64,000 nt of DNA from Ricinus communis (lineage: Eukaryota; Streptophyta; Magnoliopsida; Malpighiales; Euphorbiaceae): NCBI RefSeq assembly GCF_019578655.1, contig NC_063256.1, positions 23,722,005 to 23,786,004 on the forward strand, given 5' to 3'. The notes beneath the pieces are model-generated. The model was not told where the DNA came from, did not search any database, and saw nothing but the letters and a program-made list of their open reading frames with translations. Position 1 is the stretch's first letter. Each line of letters starts with the position of its first letter. Made by a program: the position numbers and the translations under genes. Positions 21,738-32,677 of this stretch are shown one piece after another.

Positions 21738-23330
21738 AAGCTTCTACTTGTTCTCAAGCAATCAACAACTCACTCCTCAATCAGATACCAAATAACTCAA
21801 TCAAATACTTCGCAGGAAGTTAGCTCAAAACTCCATTATGAATTTCCCAAAAATCCCCAAATCACTAAATCCTTAAGAGAGAGAACAAAGTTAATAAAAC
21901 TGCTAAAATTAAAATGATAAACCATCCAAACTGAGAATTTGAGAACCATGCCTCATAAGATGTCACTCAAAACACACAAGTGTACATAGGTGAAAGAAGA
22001 TCGCCAAGCTCTCAATGCAAAAATACAGAAAAAAGTGCTTACCATAAGCTTGCTTATAGATCCAATCTCCACTACTGTGAAATAATCAATAATCATGATC
22101 AAAGGGTCTTATGCCAGGTTGTAATGGGGTTAAGGTATGGTATAGAGAAATATGGAAAGTAGGATAAAAGTTGCTGGAAAATTATGCAGGTAATGCAAGA
22201 AAATAGCGAAGGATCAAAAGCTGTACAAAAAATGAAGACTAAGTTGCTCCAACTATAAGATGATGCTCGAAATGAACTAAAACAATATTAAATTCTCTTT
22301 TTTTATATATACTATGTATATATATTACAGCAGCTTATGTAAGAGCTGCGTGGTTATTGACATAAACAATAAGAATGAATATCTAATTTTGGATTGAAGG
22401 GAGCATCTACGAAAAATCTAGCAACTCAGTGATTATATATAAAAAGAATGCAAATTGATCCAAAATGAAATGTAGCATAAACTTACATAATTTCCAGCAA
22501 CAATGGTAGAAAGAATGGTAAAATGAATAGAAGTGATAAAATGAGTGTCAAAGGTGAATTACAGTGAAAAAAAAAGGCTAAGGCTCAAAATTGGTTCACT
22601 AAGGGAAAAACAAGGTTAGGCTTTTGGCCAAATTGTGTAAATCTTAAATGCCCAAATCATCTCATAACTATAAAAAATTCATGTAATCTCAAAAGGAATC
22701 ACAAAGCAAGTTCTAAAAAGAAAGATTCTATACAATGCTCACTAAACAACAACAAAAGGAGCATAAAAAAATTAATGATGCCCAATTTGGCTCAAAACCT
22801 CACCATTTGAGTAGGTTAAAATTGCATGAATTCTCAAACCAAATAATAATAAGCAACAATATTAACAGTGTTCTATTTCCAAGATAAAGTAAAATGGAAA
22901 AATTAGGGAAAAAGACCAGTTTTACTTGGCTCGATTGAAATTAAGAGATTCGTTCATTTCCTTCTTCCAACAAGATTTGATAAAAGCTGTAAGGGTATCT
23001 GTTCAAAAGCGAAAAATCATCAACTACTCGATTGAAGAAAACTCAAGATAATGACAAACTAAGGTACCTACCCCACACTTAAGTATAACACTGTCCATAG
23101 TGTTAGAAAGATTAAAACTGTGTAAGCATATGACTCGCACATCATAGTTATTGAAGATCATGCTTAGTTTTCAAATTGGGAATTCTACTAAAATAACTTA
23201 ACATAAAAAAGAAAAATGAAAGGAAATAACATAAAAATAAGCATACAAAAAGCAAGAAAATAAAATCAAATAAAATAAAGGAAAGAAAATAAAAAGAAAA
23301 AGGAAAAAGAAAAGTTGAATTTCTTTTCAC
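21738..23330 (-). other. 3' noncoding region of the Athila element
   Basis: AT-rich, with no maintained frame. A TATATAC-rich tract lies at about 22300-22332 and an A-rich stretch at about 23200-23320. The part next to the polypurine tract matches 14750-15295 in reverse complement. Confidence 0.55.
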
Positions 23331-24863
23331 TGCTAGGAGTTTGCTGATGGTGTATCCTCACTGCTTGGACCTGCTGGAAGATGAGAAGCAGGGGGCTGTG
23401 GTGGGTCAAGGTCCGTGAAGCAGCCTGCCAGATCGAACTCCATATCATCGATGAGCCGCTGATTTTGTGCTCTAGCGTCCATCAATTTTTTCATCTGCTC
23501 TACTAAGAAGTCTGTCTGGGTGGCCTGCCTCTCCAACGTTTTCATAAACTGCTGAAGCATGGTGTTCATTCCACAAAGCTGTGCCCCTAGTCACCTCTTG
23601 GAACTGCGAAAATTGAGTATGGTGCTGCTGCTGTAGATTGCATACTCGATCTACTCGGTCAGCCAAAGCACTAATCTGAACACTCGATGTCCCTGCAGAA
23701 TAAGAGGATGAGGCTCTAGATGGAGGTATAAACACTCTAGCTGGGTTGGGAATCCTAACATCCGGGATCGCAGTCGACAGATTTTGGGCTCCTCTACCCG
23801 CTGCCTCTCTAGCCTCCCTGACTATTCTGTTCACAAGCCTGTACTCTATACCATGTGGATGTCTAGTAGCCGTGATCATCTACATGTTGATCATCTGTTT
23901 GATCCCTAGTGGTGTCATATCACCAATATTTGAAAGCTCTGACAGACAATCGTCCAATACATTCAGTCTCTTAGCTAACCTAGTCACATATGGGCCAAAA
24001 CAACAATGCATCTTCTTCTAGGCATTTACTATAAATGATCGGACTTGACGAGCCAACAAATATCCCAACTCCAACTTTTTTGATGTTGCATAGCCTAGAG
24101 GATGAAGACATCGGTCTGTGTTACCGCTCCAAAACTATCTCCTCTACCTGTAATGGTGTAAGCTAATAGGGTATGGAGATAACAGAGATGATCCAGAAGG
24201 CTAGACGCCTTAGACCTGCTTGGGTAGTACATTTCCAGCCTAAGTACAAAAGAGTCCCACATGGTGTCGTAGGATATTAGGTTGATGTAGAGGCATCCCT
24301 GATACTCCTCCCCCGAGATCTCCTGTTCAATCCATAATCCCAAATGCATGCCAAATTGTGGGACTGATATTAAGAACTCCCTTCCCCCAAGTCTGAAATA
24401 AACTGCATCAGGCTTATGCTAGTTTGTGATCTGTTACTGCAGGAAGAAGGTGCTGAGGAACTCAATTGTAAGCTCATGGTAGGTTGGCTAAATGATGTCA
24501 AAGAATCGCACATATGGCAAAGTCTCGAAGAGAGTGTGCACATCCTGAACCAATCCCACTCTTTCCAGGGATACGAAGTCGATGCAACGACCCGCCATCA
24601 CTTGCTTCCATTTCATGACTTGGAACCGACTCTCATTATCTGCATTAGGGAATGTCTACAATGGATGACGACCAGGTGCAGGTGGGTTCACAGCTGGTGC
24701 TCTTCGAGCTCGGACTAGTTGCTGTTGTGGTGCTGGGGCTGGTGCTAGTGCTTGTGCTGGTGCTGGTTCTAGTGCTGTGGAGGAAGATGTTCCTTCGCCA
24801 TGCGATCGCTTGCTGGTAGGGACGTGTTTTGGTTGCTTCCTACAGGATTGATCGCGGTCCATC
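23331..24863 (-). pseudogene. Athila env-like ORF, near full length, broken
   Basis: It starts ATGATGGACCGC at 24863 on the minus strand. It reads through a Lys/Ser-rich N-terminus and an Ala/Pro-rich segment (ALAPAPAP). A central region follows with LHTLLAYTITGRGDSFGAV (near 24135-24190), which matches LLAYTLTGRGDSF in the plus-strand copy near 47360. The C-terminal part keeps GIEYRLVNRI and a Ser/Pro stretch (about 23700-23850), then many stops. The protein's role is unknown; it is called env-like only because of its place after pol. Several frameshifts and stops make it non-functional. Confidence 0.65.
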
Positions 24864-24866
24864 ATA

Positions 24867-25330
24867 TTACCTGATGAAATGAATCATTAGTTATCCGTAC
24901 AAGAAATCAAGTTAATCAGAAATCCTACCAAAAATTAAACAGCATAACAGCTATAATTCGACTAATAGAAAACTTTAGACTTAACAAAAGACTAAAGCCT
25001 CAATCTCCTAAATAAACTAACTAACTGATACATTCCAACCTACTTTATCGTGCACCAACTAATGCAACTTTATTCTAACAATTATTCATAATAGAATCCT
25101 ATAAACAAACTATATTTCTGCAAACCCTACACTTATCATTTTCATAATCAACTTCACAGCAAACATAACAACTAATGTAAATTAAATCTAACTAAGGTCA
25201 TATTAAAGTAGTGTAACAACGTAAAACTACCAAAACATACTAGCACATCCTAAGTAAAGTATATGCATAAAAGAAAAACTAAATTAAAAACAAATAAAAG
25301 CAAAAAGTGAAGAGACTTACTTGGAATTGC
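24867..25330 (-). other. Leader upstream of the env-like ORF, possibly an intron
   Basis: On the minus strand, CCAAG|GTAAGT at about 25320 looks like a strong splice donor and TTTCATCAG|G at about 24873 like an acceptor just before the ATG. The sequence between is T-rich, as plant introns are. This is a prediction from sequence only. Confidence 0.4.
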
Positions 25331-26126
25331 CGAGAAAGGTAAGAAGGATGAGAGAAATGGAAGAAAACAACACCTTGGAGCTTAGAAAAGGGGGTAGCAA
25401 AATTTTTTTGGAAGCCTCCCTTCTTATAGGCACGGGGGTCAGCACGGGCGAGGGAAAGGCCGTGCTGATTAGCACGGCCAGGACTCAGCCCGTGCTAAGC
25501 CCTTATGCTCAAATGGTGCACCATTTGGCATGGGTGGGGGCACGGCCGTGCTAACTAGCACGACTTGGTGTTACCGCCTGTGATGCCTTCGGAAGCCGTG
25601 ATGAACGGCTAAAATCCCCCAAGTCTTCATGTGTCTTTTATCACGGGCTTAAGTCAGGCCGTGCTGATGGGCACGGCCTAGTGTTGTAGCCCGTGATGGC
25701 CACGGAAACCAAGTCTGTGCTGGTCAGCACGTGCGAAGTCCAGGCTGTGCTGAACCTAAGGATTCTGTTGTGTTGACCTTTTCCAAGCCGTGCCCAAGCC
25801 GGTGCTGAGCCACCACGGGCCGTGGTGGAGGCCATGGTGGCTACAAAAACCATGCCAAAAGGCACTATAAGAAGGCAGCTAGTTGGCAATTCAGCACGGC
25901 CGGAGTCCAGGCCGTGCTCAACCCTCGGGGTGCTAGTCCTTGTCCAATTTGATGGATTCTGGTCCGTAATCATGCATATTTCCCTCGATTGTTGATAGTG
26001 TCCTTTGAAAATGACCTGAAACATGAAAGGAAACAAAAGACTGGTGATTCTAGCATAAAACGAGATAATCATGCACAAGAATGTAAACAATTGGGCATAA
26101 AAACATGTGTAGTATGATGCCTATCA
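25331..26126 (-). repeat. 5' LTR of the gag-pol-less Athila element, partial or chimeric
   Basis: From about 25709 to 26126 it matches the 3' LTR (21313-21721) closely and ends TATCA next to the TCTTT duplication. From 25331 to 25708 it is GC-rich with many GCACGG/CCGTGC motifs but does not align with the 3' LTR, so the LTR is rearranged or comes from another subfamily. Confidence 0.6.
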
Positions 26127-27789
26127 TCTTTATTCGCATTTGTACAAGCATTGGATTGGTGCCTATGATTGCCTCTTCCATGCGCTTTCACTCAACCCTC
26201 ATGTTTATGCTTCTCAAATAAAATCAAACCATCATACTAGATAGAGATTAGATAAAGAGGCACAAAATAAACAAACAAAATGAGAAAATAGGTAGGATTT
26301 TGGATCTGATAAGGAAAGAAATCATAAGTTATATGTTCTCTTCCATATAGTTAAGTATAAGGATCTAATCAAATTGATTTAAACACAAGGTTAGACAAAG
26401 AACATAAAAGAAAGGAAGGATGTGAGCAATAAGTCTATGTTTGCTAGCGCGAGTGTCGATAAGTCCATAAAGTTCTTGAAAGAACCCATAACTTGATTTC
26501 TTGTGAAGTAGAAAACTAAAATAATATGTTCACTAGCCTCAAGTATTCGGTTGCATGTAGTTTTTATAGTGCAAAAGCCCTCATTCCATCAGAATAAGAA
26601 ACAAGAAGCTAAATTTGAATAAATAAATAAAGAAATATGAATAAACTAAAGTCAACTCAAGAACTGGAGAGGAGTTGACTGGTCAACAACTCTCGTAATC
26701 CAAAATTTTATGAGCCAACTTAACAAAAATAAGAGAAATTCACATGGGGCTACCTTATAATACTCTAGTCCAAATTACTTCATTATAAGCATGCCAAACG
26801 TTAAAACACATGCATTCCTGCCTGGATTAATCGAAAGCAACATGATTTCTCCCTTACGCGCATATTTGGGTCTCGTCCTACTTGATCATCAAGTCACACG
26901 CCAATGCCAATTGTGTTTCAATGATTCCTTACTAAAATCCTTATGTGATCAGAAGTCCTCATGCCTAGAGGAACAAGGAATTTTCTAGATTCCAATAGTG
27001 CAAATCCTAAATCGAAATATTTAGGCATGCCTCGATTCTCATTGTTCCCTATTTTCTCTAAAAGAATCGTTCGTAATCATTCGGAGAATGATATCAATAC
27101 TTGAGTTGACAAAGAACACAAAATAAAGGAAGGACGTGAGTGATAAGTCTATTTCCGCTAGCGTGAGTTGTGATAAGTCCGCAAAGTTCTTAGAAGAATC
27201 CATAACTTGATTTCTTGTAAGGTAGAAAACTAAAATAATATGCACACTAGCCTCAAGTATTCTGTTGCATGCAGTTTTTATAGTGTGAAAGCCCTCATTC
27301 CACAAGAAGAAGAAATGAGAAGCTAAACTTGAATATATAAGAAAAGAAAGATGAATAAACCAAATTCAAACTAAGAACTAGGGAGGAGTTGACTAGTTAA
27401 CAACTCTCATATTCCCAAATTTTATGAGCCAACTTAACGATAACAAGGGAAAATTTGTGTGCTCCTACGTAATAATACTTTGAACCAAATTACTTCATTA
27501 TATCCATCCTAAAATATTCCTAATTGTATTATGCTTGGATTAATTAAAAACAACATGATTTCTCCCTTATGCAAGTGGATTTATGTCTCGCCTTGCTTGA
27601 TCATCAATCTAAGCCACAATGCCACCTGTCAAGCTTTTCAATTGTGTTCCCATGGTTCCTTATGCCAATCCTTCAATCATCAGGTGTCCTTGTGACTAGA
27701 GGAACAAGGAATGATGGAAATCCTAATGGTGCAAATCTTGAATCAAAATATTTGGGCGTGCCCCGATTCTCATCATTCCCTCTTTTTTT
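26127..27789 (-). repeat. K-repeat block, reverse
   Basis: About one and a half units. A variant short-class junction lies near 27105, where the hairpin segment joins the GACAAAGAACAC segment. The palindrome occurs as GTTGACTGGTCAAC near 26675. Confidence 0.85.
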
Positions 27790-28111
27790 TTCTTTTGCAT
27801 TCTCTGACCACCCTTGTGTTTATAACTATTTAATCCTTATGCTTAGCCTGATGAGTGAGGGAATGATGAGAAGCCCAGCACTTCCCAATATTCCGATTCA
27901 AGATTAGTATGATTAGGATCTCCATCATTTCTTATTCCTCTAGGCACGAGGACTCCTAATGGCATAAGGATTAGCATAAGGAATCATGGGAACGAAATTG
28001 ACAAACTTGACTAGTGGCATTGGGGCGTGACTTGATGACCAAGCAGGACGAGACTTAAATCCACGAGCATAAGGGAGAAATCATGTTTCTTTCGATTAAC
28101 CCAAGTGGAAA
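27790..28111 (+). repeat. K-repeat block, forward, rearranged
   Basis: Orientation flips at about 27790. The TTAGCC segment near 27845 is joined directly to the GAGGGAATGATGAGA segment, skipping the intervening quarter of the unit. It ends where the Athila gag-protease fragment starts. Confidence 0.75.
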
Positions 28112-30155
28112 TGCACAGGTTTCATTACTTTGGCCCTAGGATACTTAACAGTGCTATCAGCTAACTATATGCTCATCCTACTAGGTTTAGTCTCACCCAG
28201 CCCCAACTTGGTAAACAAAATATATGGCATTAAATTAATGCTAGCTCCTCAGGCAGCTAAAGTATTGCTAATTGTCAAATCACCAATCATACAAGGAACA
28301 GTAAAACTCCCTAGATCACGCTTTTTATCTAGCAATTTGTTCTGAAGTATAGTCAAACACTCCTCATTTAGGGTCACAATCGCCAAGTCCTCTGACTTCC
28401 TCTTATTGCTAAGGATCTCCTTTAAGAACTTCGCATATCTAGGCATCTGCAAAATAGCTTTAACAAAAAGTAAGTTAATTTGCAGTTGTTTAAACAAGTC
28501 CAGAAACTTATCGAACTACTGATCAACTTTTTCCTGCTTTAACCTGGCAGGATATGGGATCAGGGGCTGGTATTCCCTCAAAGGACTCTTCTCCTTGCCC
28601 TCTACCTTCTCTAGCTCCATCACCTTGCTATCTCCATTTTTCCTATTTGAATCTACCTGCACAACATCATCATCATCAAGAATAGGAATAGAACTAGATA
28701 GTTGCTTACCTGATCGCAAAGTGATAGCCTTCACGTGCTCTCTCGGCTTGGACTCCGTATTATTGGGCAAAGTCCCTAGCTGCGTCTCAGCCATCATCTT
28801 AGAAATCTGGCATATCTGATTCTCCAAGTTATGAATGGAGGCCTGTTGATTTCTAAGAGCTGCGTCCGTCTGCTGGAATTTGGTCTCTAAAGTGGACACA
28901 AACTTCATCATCAGCTCCTCTAAATTAGGCTTTTTCTCTTAAATCTGTGGAGACTGAGGTGGGAGAACAGATTGTTGCGGCTGTTGACGTAGTTGCTGAA
29001 ACCATGGTGGCTCCTGGTTGTTGTTGTTCCTCCATCCAAAGTTCGCATGATTTCTCCATCCCAGATTATAAGTGTTGCTATAAAGGTTGTTCTACTGCAT
29101 AGCCTGACTGCCCATATTGTCTACTTGCTCAAGGTTAGATGAAGAAGAAGCAAATATACCTCCCGACATATAGTTACTACTGAAATGCGGGCCACCATAA
29201 AACTCACAACCTGCTTGAGCTGCTTGGACAGGCATCTGGAGTTGATCAATTTTCTTGGATAATAACTCCACTTGAGCCGCCAAGGCTGTAGTGGCATCCA
29301 ACCGGTGTATACTCCCTTGATGTCCTGTCCTGCTCCTAGTAGTGTGCCACTGGTAATTATTTGTGCCCATCTCCTCTATCAAGCTTTGGGCTTCCTCTGG
29401 TGTCTTGCTACTCAAAGAACCACATACAGCTGCATATACCATATGCTTTGTAGCCAAATTCAAACCGTTATAAAAAGTTTGTACCTATAACTAGATTGGG
29501 AGTCCATGGTGTCGGCAGCATCTAAGTAGGTCTTTGAATCTCTCCCAGGTTTCGTACATCGACTCATCATCAAACTCCATAAAAGAAGATGTATGATTTC
29601 TAAGTTTAGGATTTTTAGAGGGAGGAAAGTACTTAAACATAAATTTTTTCTGCCAAAGAGTCCCAAGTAGTGATAGTGTTTGGAGTTAGCGAATGTACTT
29701 ACCGCTTTGCTCTATCCATCAAAGAAAATGGAAACAAGTGGAGACAAATTGCATCGTCTGCTGTCCCATTAATCTTGAAGGTATCATAAAACTCTAAGAA
29801 ACTTGCTATATGCGCGTTAGGATCCTCATCTAGAAAGCCTCCGAACTGAACCGTATGCTACACCATTTGAATCACATTAGGCTTTATTTCAAAATTATTT
29901 GCAGCGATAGCCAGTCTCGTAATGCATGTTCGCATCCTCTCCAATGACGGTTTTGCAAAATCATACATCATCCGATTATTCTCATTGTTGTCGTTGGCGT
30001 CTGCCATCTCTATTCTAGTGTCTTCCGGTTCACTCTCGTCTACGGCTTTCCCAACTTAAATCTCTTCCTCCTTTATGTTTAACCACTTTCTCAACTATTT
30101 GAGGGATCGTTCTAGTTCTGGTAGAGGGTCTACTAGATCATGATTGGACCTCCTG
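28112..30155 (-). pseudogene. Athila gag and protease fragment
   Basis: A minus-strand Gag with no LTR attached. Readable parts include FMFKYFPPSKNPKLRN, LNLATKHMVYAAVCGSL, a knuckle-like CEFYGGPHFSSNY in which the second and last Cys of CX2CX3HX4C are Tyr, EHVKAITLRSGKQL, and the protease start with GASINLMPY. The protease active site normally reads D-L-G-A here. In this copy the D-L pair is lost and a TGA precedes GAS (near 28245). The fragment ends shortly after LADSTVKYPR at about 28130. Many frameshifts lie in 29500-30135. Confidence 0.75.
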
Positions 30156-30384
30156 AAATCAAAGAAAGTAATCAAATGAACAAGACTTGATTAGAATAAA
30201 GAAAAAGCGAAGTATAGGCTGCCGTAATTATAAAGGAATGGTAACAATTGGGATTCAACAAGGAATCACATTTTATAGTTACAATGCCACTGCCAATTCA
30301 CTTTTCATTCACCGAACAACAATGTTTCTTATCTTAACTAGGTGCAAATAGAAATTGCATGAACTCCTTTTTTGGAATATATGC
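30156..30384. other. Unassigned short spacer
   Basis: AT-rich sequence between the gag fragment and K-repeat. It does not match the usual pre-gag leader at 41829-41988. No feature seen. Confidence 0.4.
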
Positions 30385-30486
30385 GGAACGATGGAGTTCC
30401 CAATGGTGCAAATCCTAAATTAGAAATAATTGGGAGTGCCTTGATTCTTCTCATTCCCTCTTTCCTCCAAAACATCCATCTGTGAT
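30385..30486 (-). repeat. K-repeat remnant, reverse
   Basis: About 100 bp of the CATCATTCC-to-GGAGG segment read backwards, ending CATCTGTGAT. It continues in register at 31982 across the solo LTR. Confidence 0.75.
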
Positions 30487-31981
30487 TGATGCTAGCTAAA
30501 CACGACTACAATTTACAGGCAAGTTTATCTATCGAATGTAATCTAGCTATGGCAAGTATCAATGTCGTATCCTACAGAAACTGAGAAGCTACTGCTACTA
30601 TGCTATTCCTATTATCTAACTGTCAAAAGGTGGTGAAGATCATTAACTAAAAATGATTAAGAATGCAAATGAAAACTAAATTTTAACAAAGAGAATGAAA
30701 GTTTGAAAAGACAATGGGATGAGTTAACCCAATTGGGGATCCCTTTAGCTAGCCGACTTAAAAAGAATAATATATGAATTAATTGACTAAGAATTGTGAT
30801 ATGTGGATAATTTCTTAAATGAATTGGCCTCTCTCTCGAGTTAACCAATTCCCAATCCTAAAGAAAGTTGGAATCTCTTTCTAACATTTGATTTTAGAAT
30901 AGCATTAATCTTTAAATTACTCGTAATAAAAATATCTAGTTCTTATTCCAGTAAGTTATTACACTTATCTCTAAGATGCAAATCACTTAATCACACAAGC
31001 AATTGTCCAAACTCAATTGAATTTCTCAATTACAAAGAAGTTCTCAAATTGATTCAACAATGAAGAAGAAATAATAGATGTTATTATACTTGAATGAAAA
31101 CTACAATCTTAAATCAACAATTAAATCAATTAAGCATAAAACAAGCCTAACATAGCTAACGATCAACCCCAAATGGATGTGACAAGATTAGTTACACATG
31201 TTCATCATTAAACTAATACAAGAATCAAATACAAAGTAAACAAGAATTAAAAAGAATATGTACACCATTTTCTCAAATGGTGGACATGTTATCTCCTCTT
31301 GAATAACTTTGAATCTAATCTCTGTAGCTCAAGATCTCTTTTTTTTTCCTTTGAATTTTCAATCTAATCCTCAAGAATAGCTATCTGGATGATGTTGAAG
31401 TGGACTTCATCTCCATTTTCCTCTTCTTGATCGTTTGGAAGATTGCTCTCAAAGTCCATCTTGAATACCCCAAAGTTCTCTCCCTTCCAAATCCCCCTTT
31501 CCCTTTCTTTTTCTTTTTATTTTAGATTAGGTTTCGGGATCCAATACGGCTTGGATTTCGGCCCTGCTAACCAGCACGGCCTGGATCCATGCTGTGTTGG
31601 GCTAAAACTGTATATTTGGCTTCTTTCAGCATGACTTGGATTTGGGCCATGCTGCCCATCACGGGCATGCTCCTAGGTTGTGTTACTCTCAAGAACTGTA
31701 TTGCAAATTGTTTCTTCTTGCCACGAGTAAGGAATTTCAGCATGCTCTTTGACCCTAACCGTGCTTCTTAGCATGGGCGTGTTGAATAATATAACGCGCC
31801 TGATTCATCAGTTTCTTCCCAATTTTGGTCTGATTTATCTATAACTTTGATGATGTACCTTGAAAAACACCTGAGACATGAAGAAAACTAGAAAATGGTG
31901 ATTCTAATACAATAACATATAATTTGCCCTAAAAATAACTTAAAATTAAGCATGTAAACATATGTTATATCAAGGATATCG
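30487..31981 (-). mobile_element. Athila-type solo LTR
   Basis: A 1495-bp LTR, TGATGCTAGC...GATATCG on the plus strand, closely similar to 5713-7141. K-repeat runs in the same orientation and register on both sides. The flanks are GTGAT (30482-30486) and ATGAT (31982-31986), a 5-bp duplication with one mismatch. It lies within a few bases of the same K-repeat position as the Athila end at 5713. Confidence 0.75.
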
Positions 31982-32394
31982 ATGATCATTCAAAGAATGA
32001 TATCCATACTCGATCATTCGGAGAATGATATTAATTCTTGATCAAAAGAAGGGAAAGATGTGAGTGATAACTCTATGCTTGCTAGCACAATTATTGATAA
32101 GTTTGCAAAGCTCTAAAAAGAATCCATAACTTAATTTCTCGCAAGGTAGAAAATTGAAATATTATGCTCACTAGCCCTAGGTATTTAGTTGTATGCAATT
32201 TTATAGTGCGAAAGCCCTCATTCCAAAAGAATAAGAAATTAGAAGCTAAATGTGAATAAATAAATAAAGAAAGATGAATAAACTAAAGTGAAATCAAGAA
32301 GTAGAGAGGACTTAACTACTCAGCAACTCTTATACTCCAAAATTTTATGAGCCAACTTAATGAAAACAAGGGATAATTTGTGTGGGTTTAGTCA
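31982..32394 (-). repeat. K-repeat block, reverse, short class
   Basis: It begins with two tandem copies of the hairpin segment (31982-32035), then the short-class junction at about 32040. It is broken at 32394 by the Tekay-type element. Confidence 0.8.
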
Positions 32395-32665
32395 TCTTTC
32401 CAACATCTCTATGTTAAGAAGGTATAGGAGTGATCCTAGTCATATTTTACAAGCTCAACATTTAGAACTAAAGGATAATTTGTCTTATGAGGAAAGATCG
32501 ATTGCCATTTAAGCTAAAAAAGTTAAAGAGTTAAGAAATAAGACTATTCCTTTAATGAAATTGTTATGGAAACATCATAGAAATGAGGAAGCAATTCAGG
32601 AGTGGGAGGAGGATATGAGAAACCAATACCCTAATCTGTTTAATTTCGAGGATGAAATTTCATAA
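32395..32665 (+). pseudogene. Integrase C-terminus with chromodomain (chromovirus)
   Basis: The frame reads SMLRRYRSDPSHIL, then a chromodomain with LRNKTIPLMKLLWKHH, EEAIQEWEEDM and NQYPNLF, ending in TAA at 32663-32665. In chromoviruses this domain steers integration towards modified histones. The order of a vSMLRRY strand followed by a chromodomain is typical of the Tekay/Del lineage. One in-frame stop (TAA after RSIAI) and loss of all upstream pol make it non-functional. Confidence 0.75.
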
Positions 32666-32677
32666 GGTAGGGAAAAT

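Larger units (their letters stand above)
20292..26126 (-). mobile_element. Athila-lineage element with gag-pol deleted, target duplication TCTTT
   Basis: A 5.8-kb minus-strand insertion flanked by TCTTT at 20287-20291 and 26127-26131. K-repeat reads straight across when it is removed. Right to left it has a partial 5' LTR, a leader, an env-like pseudogene, a 3' noncoding region, a polypurine tract and a full 3' LTR. No gag, protease, RT, RNase H or integrase sequence was found, so it could only have moved with proteins supplied by another element, or it lost gag-pol after insertion. Confidence 0.8.

Noticed and set aside
23746..24021. Plus-strand frames over the env-like pseudogene (23746-24021, 24416-24718)
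   Set aside because: They are antisense to a recognisable minus-strand ORF and have no features of their own.
25641..26090. Minus-strand frames of about 140-150 codons at 21267-21686 and 25641-26090 with similar protein sequence
   Set aside because: They resemble each other only because both lie in copies of the same LTR. No domain is recognisable and the frame is not kept in other Athila LTRs.
5708..31986. Matching ATGAT flanks at 5708-5712 and 31982-31986 suggested one 26-kb Athila element with nested insertions
   Set aside because: The LTR at 30487-31981 has in-register K-repeat on both of its sides, so it is its own solo insertion. The match comes from the palindromic hairpin segment present in most units.
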